Positions 7,890 through 14,512 of a stretch of DNA of 18,635 nucleotides are shown here, one piece after another. Position numbers and translations under genes: made by a program. This DNA is from Spirochaetota bacterium (GTDB taxonomy: Bacteria; Spirochaetota; UBA4802; UBA5368): contig JAGODA010000021.1 of assembly GCA_017998475.1 (NCBI GenBank), positions 1 to 18,635 of the forward strand, given 5' to 3'. The notes beneath the pieces are model-generated. The model had not been told where the DNA came from, searched no databases, and worked only from the letters and a program-made list of their open reading frames with translations. Each line of letters starts with the position of its first letter. Position 1 is the stretch's first letter.

Positions 7890-8996
7890 TCAGTCGTGAC
7901 AGACGGGCACCGGCACCTCCGGCATTTCGAAGAAGCGATGGAATTCCCCGGGCAGGTCGTGATAGTCGACCGAGGCGGCCTCTCTCGAAAGGTCGACCGA
8001 GTTGTAGGTGTGCCAGTAGAGGACGACATCACTCCGGCGCCTGTTCCGTCGTACAAGATCCAGAACCGCGGCAAAGGTCTTCCCGGTATAGGTCGGCTCG
8101 AGATCCAGCTTCTCCTTCGCTTTCATGATATCGATTGCCTCGCAGCACGCGGCCGTCGGACAGCCGTATCCGTCGCCGAAATAATCGTCGAGCACCTCCG
8201 GTGCCTCGGTACCGACCTCGGGCACGGAGGGGCTCGCTTCACGGAGATACCGCAGCGTTTGCGCCATGAGCCGCGAGACCGCACCGGGGGTCGATGCCGG
8301 AAACGGGCCAAGGTGAGAGGCCGTAACACGCACGCCCGTCACACGTGAGCGGAGACCGGCAAGACGCGCGCCGAGGGTGAGCCCCGCGAGGGTCCCGTTT
8401 GAGCCGAGCGGGCATACGATGTGCTCCGGTTCCGGCATGAGCCCCTCGGCCACCTGCCGCCGGAGCTCGAAGGCCGCGTTGACGAATCCGAGGGTGCCGA
8501 ACACGTTCGATCCGCCGGCGAAGACGTACAGGGCGGAAGGGTGAAGCACCCGGTGCGTGAGATAATAGGCGAGCACTGTATTCGGAAGGGAGCCGGTAAA
8601 GACCGTCCGGGCCCCGAAATAGCGATACAGGAGAAGATTCCGCTTGACGTAGCTCGTTACGGGCTGCTCGAAGAGGAGCAGCGTGCACTTCATTCCGAGT
8701 TTCCGGCTGTAGATGGCGGTCGCCAGACCGTGATTTGTCCCGATACCGCCTATGGTTACAACCTCGCGTTTCCCGCGTCTCTTCGCCTCGCCCAGTATGA
8801 ACTCGAGCTTGCGTACCTTGTTTCCCCCATACGCGGACGAGCTGAGGTCGTCGCGCTTTATCCACAGATTATCGCAGTCGAGGCCGGTGAGTTTACGCAG
8901 CGGCGTTGGAAAGACACCCAGCGGAATCCTTGGCAACCGTGTACCAAGCTCCGGATACTCCTCGAAGATCGGCAGTATTTGATCGGTATTACTCAC
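7890..8996 (-). CDS. PLP-dependent enzyme, D-cysteine desulfhydrase / ACC deaminase family
   Basis: Family members are cytosolic fold-type II PLP enzymes that break down D-cysteine to pyruvate, sulfide and ammonia, or deaminate 1-aminocyclopropane-1-carboxylate. The 368-residue product has the Schiff-base lysine in SAYGGNKVRKLEF (Lys60), the phosphate-binding loop GSNGTLAGL (198-206), a GYG tyrosine (about 277) and YTGK (303-306). The substrate loop reads GGIGTNHG (83-90) where characterised members have GGxQSNxxR, so the catalytic Ser position is Thr87 and the Gln is Gly; substrate and even reaction are therefore open. I chose GTG at 8996, which has AAGGAG 8 nt upstream; a GTG at 9005 abuts that site. 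The start overlaps the permease end by 8 nt. No terminator is seen until 7711. Confidence 0.85.
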   Translation of the reverse strand: MSNTDQILPIFEEYPELGTRLPRIPLGVFPTPLRKLTGLDCDNLWIKRDDLSSSAYGGNKVRKLEFILGEAKRRGKREVVTIGGIGTNHGLATAIYSRKLGMKCTLLLFEQPVTSYVKRNLLLYRYFGARTVFTGSLPNTVLAYYLTHRVLHPSALYVFAGGSNVFGTLGFVNAAFELRRQVAEGLMPEPEHIVCPLGSNGTLAGLTLGARLAGLRSRVTGVRVTASHLGPFPASTPGAVSRLMAQTLRYLREASPSVPEVGTEAPEVLDDYFGDGYGCPTAACCEAIDIMKAKEKLDLEPTYTGKTFAAVLDLVRRNRRRSDVVLYWHTYNSVDLSREAASVDYHDLPGEFHRFFEMPEVPVPVCHD

Positions 8997-10347
8997 TCCA
9001 GTCACTCCTTCCTTTTATAAGCGACAGATCGACGCCCTCTCCGAGAAGAAGACGCTTCCTGACATAATAGTATGCGATGCCCGAAAGTATGAACGCGCCG
9101 AAAAGACCTATCCTGACCGGGCTTTTAAGATCCGCGAGAATGACCGCGCTGAAGAAGGCGACCATAAGAAAACCCACTGTCGGGCACAACCAGAGAAAAA
9201 AACCTTTAAGCTTGAAGCGGGAGCGCTCGTACCGCTCCGGGTAGAGACGCGGCAGCCGAAGCGACGCGATGAGCACCGGAACGAAAATAATCATCCCGCC
9301 CAGCGCGGCGTACGACGCGAGAGTTTCCAGCGGGAGTCCCGACAGCACCCCCAGGACTGAACACACATAGATCAGCGTGAGGAGGATGTGGGGGGTGCCG
9401 AAACGCGTATTGAGCGCCCCGAGCCACCCTGGCAGTATGCGGTCGTCGATGACCACGAGAAGCGACTTCGTTCCCACGATGAACAGCGCGTTGAGCGTGG
9501 TAAGCAGCGCGAGCACCGCGCCTCCGACGATAAAGAACAGACGGCCCGCATCCCCGGCACTGGCCCCGCATACCTCGAGCATCGGCTCCTGACATCCCAG
9601 GAGGGTATCGATCGGGGCCGCGCCGACGGTCGTCAGGGCCACCGCTACGTAGATAAGCGCGACGACGGGAAAGCATATAAAGAAGGCTCTGGGAATGACC
9701 TTCCCCGGATCGTTGATCTCGTCTCCCAGCTCGATGATCCCGTTTGAGCCAAGATAGGTAAAGGTGAGAAGGGCCACGCCGAGCAGAAGCGCTCCGGCCC
9801 CGTGGTCGAACATCCCCTCGAGGTTTTCCGGATTGAAGGAAGCGGCCCCCGTCGCCGAATAGAAGACCAGCGCGCCTATAAGGACGATCACCATGAGTCC
9901 CTGGGCCCACGCCGCCGGTTTGACGCCGAGAAGATTGATCAAATAAAAAACCGTAAGGATAAGTATCGCGATGTATTCAGCGGGAAGCGTGAAACCCATG
10001 GCTCCGATGTAGCGCGCGCAGCTCAAAGCGTAGAGGGGGATCTGGCCGAAGAAGGAGGCGAGGATGTAGACCCACATGCCGACGAAGGCGAGGCCGGGAG
10101 AGACCATACGGCTTGGATACTTGTAATTCGCCCCCGTCGCCGGTATCGCGGAGCCCAGCATGGCGAGCGGCAGCATACTGATGAATACGGGTATCACCGC
10201 CAGCGCGAAGGCCAGCGGGAGCGCGGCCCCGGCGATCTTCAGCACGATCCCCGTAAACACGAAGATTCCCCCGCCGATGGTACAGCCAATCGCGATAAAT
10301 GTCACCTCTGGAAGTCCCAACACCCTCTTCAGTCCGCTGACGGCCAT
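8989..10347 (-). CDS. APC-superfamily amino-acid permease
   Basis: This is a predicted inner-membrane amino-acid transporter of 452 residues with about 12 hydrophobic segments. The N-terminus carries the APC hallmark LPEVTFIAIGCTIGGGIFVFTG (unwound first helix, about 12-33), then SAIPATGANYKYPSRMVSPGLAF, and mid-protein FTYLGSNGIIELGDEINDPGKVIPRAFF, typical of this superfamily. The C-terminus (RKRLLLGEGVDLSLIKGR) is cytoplasmic-like. The frame is open to 10428, but ATG at 10347 has a near-perfect AGGAGG 5 nt upstream and starts at the conserved region, so I use it. It lies 40 nt after the TPR gene and overlaps the PLP enzyme by 8 nt. The coupling makes an amino-acid substrate for that enzyme the best guess; the substrate cannot be read from sequence. 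Confidence 0.9.
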   Translation of the reverse strand: MAVSGLKRVLGLPEVTFIAIGCTIGGGIFVFTGIVLKIAGAALPLAFALAVIPVFISMLPLAMLGSAIPATGANYKYPSRMVSPGLAFVGMWVYILASFFGQIPLYALSCARYIGAMGFTLPAEYIAILILTVFYLINLLGVKPAAWAQGLMVIVLIGALVFYSATGAASFNPENLEGMFDHGAGALLLGVALLTFTYLGSNGIIELGDEINDPGKVIPRAFFICFPVVALIYVAVALTTVGAAPIDTLLGCQEPMLEVCGASAGDAGRLFFIVGGAVLALLTTLNALFIVGTKSLLVVIDDRILPGWLGALNTRFGTPHILLTLIYVCSVLGVLSGLPLETLASYAALGGMIIFVPVLIASLRLPRLYPERYERSRFKLKGFFLWLCPTVGFLMVAFFSAVILADLKSPVRIGLFGAFILSGIAYYYVRKRLLLGEGVDLSLIKGRSDWSE

Positions 10348-10387
10348 CGTTCCCTCCTCATTATCATATACGAGTTGCCGCCCGGGC

Positions 10388-12448
10388 TCATTCTCCGGAA
10401 AGTTCGTACTCCGCCAGACGCCGCGCATGGCTCATTACCGCGCCGGTCTCGAGGCTTTTCCTGAAATAGTCCGCGGCCGGGCCGGACCTGCCCTCGATGG
10501 TTTTATTCTTCAGGCCAAGGTAATAAAAGGCCTCGGCCCGCATCCGCGCGGAGAGCGCCGGGTCTTTCGTCCCGGCCGCCCTGCGCAGCAGCTCCGCCTC
10601 GGAAACGAGTCCGACAAAGGCGCCCGCCAGGATATCCGGCCACAAGGCTGCCCGGCGGGCGTAGCGGGCCCGCTCATCCTTTGTATTCGCCGCGGCGGCC
10701 TTCCCCGAAACGGCCAGGCGCCACACGCGCGCATAGGCGTTCTCCGGGTCCAGGGCGAGCGAACGGTTGAAATCCGCCAGCGCCCCCTCGTCGTCTCCCG
10801 CGAGATAGCGGACGATACCCCTGTTATGGAACGCCATCCCGTCGCCGGGATCGAACCGGATCGCCGAACTGAAATCCGCGCTCGCCGCGGAAAGGTCCCC
10901 CTTGTAGAACATCGCCACACCCCTGTTCGCGAGGGCCCGTGGGTACTCACCCCTGAGCTCGATCGCGCGGCTATAATCATGTATCGCCCCGGCGAGATCT
11001 CCCGTCGCCAGCCGCGCGCTCCCTCGGTTATTGAACGATTCGGGATCGGCGGGATCGAGCTCGACCGCGCGCGAGAAATCTTCCACGGCGCGGGCGTACA
11101 GGCCCTTCACGTATCTCACCACGCCCCTGTTATAGAAGAGGGCCGGGGTATCGGGCTTCAGCACGATCGCACTGGCGTAGTCATCCTCGGCCCTCGAAAG
11201 GTCGCCCCGCCGCGCGTAAAGACGACCTCGCTCCGCGTACGCGTCGCCTGCCGACGGATCGATGCGTATGGCGCGCGAGAGCTCCGCGATCGCCGAGTCC
11301 GTCCGGCCCTTTACCGCAAACTCCATGCCCCGTCCGTAATGGCGTGAGGCCGCCCGCCGGTCCTCGGGTCGCACGGTCCGGCCCGTCTTCGCCACGCCGG
11401 CCGCTTTTCCGGCATTATCCGCGACACGACCCGCGTCGCGAACGCGCTCCTTCGTACGTATTTCGCCATCGACGGAGTCGCGCCCTTTCACCCGCCCGCC
11501 TTCGCGGCGCGCCTCCCCTTCGGGCGTCCGCGCTTCCACGCCCATCGCGGTCCTGGGGGCAATCGGCCTGCCGGCGAGCGCAAGCGCGCGGCTTCTGCCG
11601 ATCTCCCTGTCGCCAGGGTCGGACCTCAGCGCCTCCGAATAATCCTTCGCGGCGTCCTCGTAGCGCCCCGCCAGGTGGTTCGCGATCCCCCTGTTTCTGA
11701 GCGCGGAGCCATAGGTCGGGTCGAGCGCGATCGCGCGGGAAAAATCGGCGAGCGCCTTTTCCGGATGATTCATGCGAACCATCGCCACGCCGCGGTTGTT
11801 GTAGAACACGGGATCGCTCGGGTCGATCTCGATGGCGCGATCATAGTCGGCGACGGCTTCCATATACTCGCCGACGGCGGCGCGCGCTATCCCCCGGTTG
11901 TTGTAGGCCTTCGCATAGCGGGTTGATATCGCGACGGCCCTGGTGTAATCGCCGATGGCGCGCCGGTAGTCCCCCAGCGCCGCCCGTGCGATACCGCGAT
12001 TGTAAAATGCCTCGAAAAATGCCGGCGCGGCGGCGACGGCGCGGTCGTAATCGGCGAGCGCGCCATCCCTGTCCCCTGAGTTCCAGCGGAGAATCGCCCG
12101 GTTATTGTAGGCCTTCGCGAAACGGCGGTCGAGCTTGATGGCGCGGTCGTAATCGGCGAGCGCCTTTTCCGACGATCCCATGCGGGCATGGGCCGTTCCC
12201 CTGTTAAAATGGGCGCGCGACAGGGCGAATTCGCCGGCGTCGGCGGTCCAGGCGTCGATCGCCGAGGTCCACAGGCGCGTTTTAGCCTCAGCCTCGGGCG
12301 CCCCGGCGGCCATTCGGCTGAGGGCGAAGAAATCATCCTGCGACGCGAGAGGTCCCGCCCACGCGCCCAGAATCAGCGCGGCGGTCAATAACATATAGAC
12401 CATGCGCGGGGCAATGCCGGTGGTTCCGGACGTCCTTTCAGAATACAT
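10388..12448 (-). CDS. Exported protein with two blocks of six TPR repeats
   Basis: I do not recognise a named orthologue. The 686-residue product begins with a basic stretch and a hydrophobic core (VYMLLTAALILGAWAGPLAS, 17-36), a likely cleavable signal peptide, so it probably works in the periplasm or outside. Six canonical 34-residue TPR units (FNRGTAHARMGSSEKALADY type, starting near 79, 112, 146, 180, 214 and 248) are followed by a highly charged, Arg/Lys/Glu-rich linker (about 283-365), then six more units (near 368, 402, 436, 470, 504 and 538). A C-terminal helical region (600-686) includes a TPR-like FYYLGLKNKTIEG...ADYFRKSLETG. Such arrays are protein-binding scaffolds. ATG at 12448 overlaps the preceding small gene by 11 nt; its ribosome site is weak (GCGGGA), which suggests coupling. 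Confidence 0.9.
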   Translation of the reverse strand: MYSERTSGTTGIAPRMVYMLLTAALILGAWAGPLASQDDFFALSRMAAGAPEAEAKTRLWTSAIDAWTADAGEFALSRAHFNRGTAHARMGSSEKALADYDRAIKLDRRFAKAYNNRAILRWNSGDRDGALADYDRAVAAAPAFFEAFYNRGIARAALGDYRRAIGDYTRAVAISTRYAKAYNNRGIARAAVGEYMEAVADYDRAIEIDPSDPVFYNNRGVAMVRMNHPEKALADFSRAIALDPTYGSALRNRGIANHLAGRYEDAAKDYSEALRSDPGDREIGRSRALALAGRPIAPRTAMGVEARTPEGEARREGGRVKGRDSVDGEIRTKERVRDAGRVADNAGKAAGVAKTGRTVRPEDRRAASRHYGRGMEFAVKGRTDSAIAELSRAIRIDPSAGDAYAERGRLYARRGDLSRAEDDYASAIVLKPDTPALFYNRGVVRYVKGLYARAVEDFSRAVELDPADPESFNNRGSARLATGDLAGAIHDYSRAIELRGEYPRALANRGVAMFYKGDLSAASADFSSAIRFDPGDGMAFHNRGIVRYLAGDDEGALADFNRSLALDPENAYARVWRLAVSGKAAAANTKDERARYARRAALWPDILAGAFVGLVSEAELLRRAAGTKDPALSARMRAEAFYYLGLKNKTIEGRSGPAADYFRKSLETGAVMSHARRLAEYELSGE

Positions 12449-12641
12449 AATATATCCCGCACTGCACCGCGAGGAGAATGGTGGCCCACACGCGAAGGTC
12501 TCTCCATCGTCCGCGGTCAGGCGCGCCGAAATATACGAAATCCGCGGGGAGGCTCCACACTACCGCGAGCACCGAGCCGAATATTACCATCGCCCCCACT
12601 TTCGAGGCCCACAGCGGAAGACCGTGTATCCACTCAAACAT
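12438..12641 (-). CDS. Small two-helix membrane protein downstream of the symporter
   Basis: The 67-residue product has two hydrophobic segments, about 11-31 (KVGAMVIFGSVLAVVWSLPA) and 49-67 (LRVWATILLAVQCGIYYVF), joined by a charged loop (PDRGRWRDLR). Both ends fit a real gene. The ATG at 12641 overlaps the symporter stop by 8 nt and has a perfect AAGGAGG 6 nt upstream; its own stop overlaps the TPR gene start by 11 nt. Small membrane partners occur beside some sodium/solute symporters, for example YhdT next to PanF and YjcH next to ActP in E. coli. This one resembles neither by eye, and a subunit or stabiliser role is inference. Confidence 0.8.
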   Translation of the reverse strand: MFEWIHGLPLWASKVGAMVIFGSVLAVVWSLPADFVYFGAPDRGRWRDLRVWATILLAVQCGIYYVF

Positions 12642-14139
12642 CGACCGCCTCCTTGACCACCGACGTGTAGGTGAGGTTCTCGAGATCCGAATCGTTCTTC
12701 GGTCTGGTGACAGCGCTTATCGCGAAGAGGAGCGCGACCGACAGCACGAAGCTCCAGAACGCCATGTAGAGCATATTGAGTCCGGCCAGGCCGAGGAGCG
12801 CGGCGAAGCCAAGGCCGAGGAGGAGGCTCCAGAGACCGGCACGCGGCGTGATCCTTTTGAAGAGTATTCCCATCAGCAAAAGGGCGAACACCGGCCCCTG
12901 GAAAAACGAAAGCAGCTGCTGCACGTAAACGTATATCCCCCTGAACTGCGCGGTCAGCGGCGCACAGAAGATACCGGCCACTAGCGCGGCGAGGGTAATC
13001 ACCCTGCCCAGCCTGAGCTCTTCGCCGTCGCTGAGCTTTCGTTTCCGCGCCACACCGAGAATATCGCGCGTAACCATCACCGACGCCGAATTGAGCGTTG
13101 ACGATACCGACGACTGGAGGGCGGCGATAAAGGCGACGAAAAGCAGACCGGACACGCCCGGGGGCAACAGGTTTTTCACGACCCACGGCAGCGCCTGGTC
13201 CGAAACCCCGAGGGTTTCAGGCGCCATGAGCAGGGCGAAAAAGCCCGGAAGCACGATGAGCAAAGGGACGAAGGTTTTCGCCATGGCCGCGAACATCATG
13301 CTGGCTTTCCCGTCCCATTCGGTGCGGGCGCCAAGGCAGCGCTGCATGATCGCCTGGTTCGTGCACCAGTACGCCGGCGAAAGCACCAGGCCGAGTCCCA
13401 GGAGGACTCCCGGCCACGGGAATTCCCCGTGCGTGGACGGCAAAAAGGTGTGAAGATGATCGGGAAAGCGCTCCTGCAGCTGTGAAGCGAAACTTACCGC
13501 TCCTCCCGCGGCATGTATGCCGATAACGGCCACCACCACGGCCCCCGTGAACATTATTACCAGCTGAACCGCGTCGGTATACGCCACGGCCGCGAGCCCC
13601 CCCGAGACGGTGTACAGGCCGACGACTCCGGCGGTAATCACTATGCTGAGGAGTATGGGCCAGCCGAGATAGGTCTGCAGCATGAGCGCCGTCGCCCAAA
13701 GGAACACCCCGACGATAAGGACCGAGAAGAGGCTCAGGATGAGCGCGGAGATGACGCGTACGGAATCGGAATACCGTTTCCCAAGGTATTCTGGGATCGA
13801 GAACACGCCGGCACGCCAGTAGAACGGGATGAATATAAAGGCGGCGATTATCATCGCCGGGATCGCGCCGATCCATTCGAAATTCGCCTGCGCCATGCCG
13901 ATCCGGTACGCCCCTCCGGCACCTCCGACATAATCGTTGGACCCGATGTTGGTGCCGATGATGGACATGCCGATCACCCACCACGGCAGGCTTTTGCCCG
14001 CGAGGAAATAGTCGCTCGAGGTATGGACCCGTTTTTTAAAGAGATATCCGTACACGGTAATGCCGGCAAGGTAGGCGAACAGCAGCGACAGGTCGATCCA
14101 GCTGACGTCGGTACGGGTAAAGGTGAGGAGATTGTCCAC
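12634..14139 (-). CDS. Sodium/solute symporter, SGLT-like branch (SSS family)
   Basis: SSS proteins couple sodium entry to uptake of sugars, inositols, organic acids or amino acids across the inner membrane. The 501-residue protein has about 13-14 hydrophobic segments and strong SGLT-type motifs: SDYFLAGKSLPWWVIGMS (42-59), GTNIGSNDYVGGAGGAYRIG (62-81), FSIPEYLGKRY (113-123), YWCTNQAIMQRCLGA (257-271) and AALQSSVSSTLNSAS (339-353), the last carrying the sodium-site serines (343/344). Against vSGLT, Glu88 and Asn261 (vSGLT N260) are kept, while vSGLT Gln69 is Asp69 here, so a sugar or polyol substrate is likely but altered. The start is GTG at 14139 with AAGGGG 7 nt upstream. It is the first gene of the five-gene operon. 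Confidence 0.93.
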   Translation of the reverse strand: MDNLLTFTRTDVSWIDLSLLFAYLAGITVYGYLFKKRVHTSSDYFLAGKSLPWWVIGMSIIGTNIGSNDYVGGAGGAYRIGMAQANFEWIGAIPAMIIAAFIFIPFYWRAGVFSIPEYLGKRYSDSVRVISALILSLFSVLIVGVFLWATALMLQTYLGWPILLSIVITAGVVGLYTVSGGLAAVAYTDAVQLVIMFTGAVVVAVIGIHAAGGAVSFASQLQERFPDHLHTFLPSTHGEFPWPGVLLGLGLVLSPAYWCTNQAIMQRCLGARTEWDGKASMMFAAMAKTFVPLLIVLPGFFALLMAPETLGVSDQALPWVVKNLLPPGVSGLLFVAFIAALQSSVSSTLNSASVMVTRDILGVARKRKLSDGEELRLGRVITLAALVAGIFCAPLTAQFRGIYVYVQQLLSFFQGPVFALLLMGILFKRITPRAGLWSLLLGLGFAALLGLAGLNMLYMAFWSFVLSVALLFAISAVTRPKNDSDLENLTYTSVVKEAVDV

Positions 14140-14233
14140 GCAGGCGCCCCTTGCCGATCTGTGATTCCCCTGGACGAGGTAGGGAATACTATGTCGGCCG
14201 CGTCCGGCAGCGCAAGTATTAAACTGAACGAAT

Positions 14234-14264
14234 GGCCGGAAAATGGGGGCGATTCACCCCGGCC
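14234..14264 (-). promoter_or_regulatory. GC-rich hairpin in the symporter operon leader
   Basis: GGCCGG and CCGGCC can pair around a 19-nt loop. An alternative, smaller pairing uses GGGG and CCCC inside. On the minus strand the inner pairing is followed by CATTTTCC, so it is weakly terminator-like. It lies about 95 nt upstream of the symporter GTG. Whether it regulates anything is unknown. Confidence 0.3.
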
Positions 14265-14340
14265 GCGCTTTATAATCGGCGTGGTCCCGATGCCTTGAAG
14301 CCGGAATGGATATTCCCGGCTCGATAATACAATATTATGC

Positions 14341-14369
14341 TTGCAATATACATCAAATAATAATATACG
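14341..14369 (+). promoter_or_regulatory. Candidate promoter for the acyl-CoA synthetase gene
   Basis: TTGCAA (14341-14346, 4 of 6) and TATACG (14364-14369, 4 of 6) are 17 nt apart on the plus strand, inside the AT-rich core. Transcription would begin near 14376, giving a leader of about 137 nt. Because the core is so AT-rich, chance matches are common and the assignment is tentative. Confidence 0.4.
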
Positions 14370-14382
14370 TATTTTAATATAC
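14345..14382 (+). repeat. Three copies of AATATAC in the divergent promoter region
   Basis: AATATAC occurs at 14345-14351, 14362-14368 and 14376-14382, with start-to-start distances of 17 and 14 nt; two copies continue as AATATACAT and the middle one as AATATACGT, part of the 8-bp palindrome ATACGTAT (14365-14372). The copies overlap or follow the candidate -10, where a repressor could bind. Low complexity of the region means they may be chance. Confidence 0.35.
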
Positions 14383-14512
14383 ATATGATATGCGGTAATG
14401 GATCACAAGTGACCTCCACTCCCTGGTCTCAGCTTGGACCCGCAGGACCCGGATCGCCGCTCTTCCATGCCGCGTATCCATTTTACCATGCGCGGTAAAA
14501 GGAGGCAGTACG

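Larger units (their letters stand above)
14140..14512 (+). other. Divergent intergenic region between the symporter operon and the acyl-CoA synthetase gene
   Basis: These 373 bases contain no convincing gene. The symporter side (14140-14310) is GC-rich and would form the 5' leader of the minus-strand operon. A TATAAA-like minus-strand -10 lies at 14269-14274, but the best -35 (TTCAAG, spacer 19) is poor. The middle (14313-14395) is extremely AT-rich. The right end holds the purine-rich ribosome-binding site AAAAGGAGG for the gene starting at 14513. Confidence 0.7.

Noticed and set aside
14271..14276. Perfect TATAAT on the plus strand
   Set aside because: No -35 element lies at 15-19 nt upstream and there is no TGn extension. 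The AT-rich pair at 14341-14369 is a better candidate.
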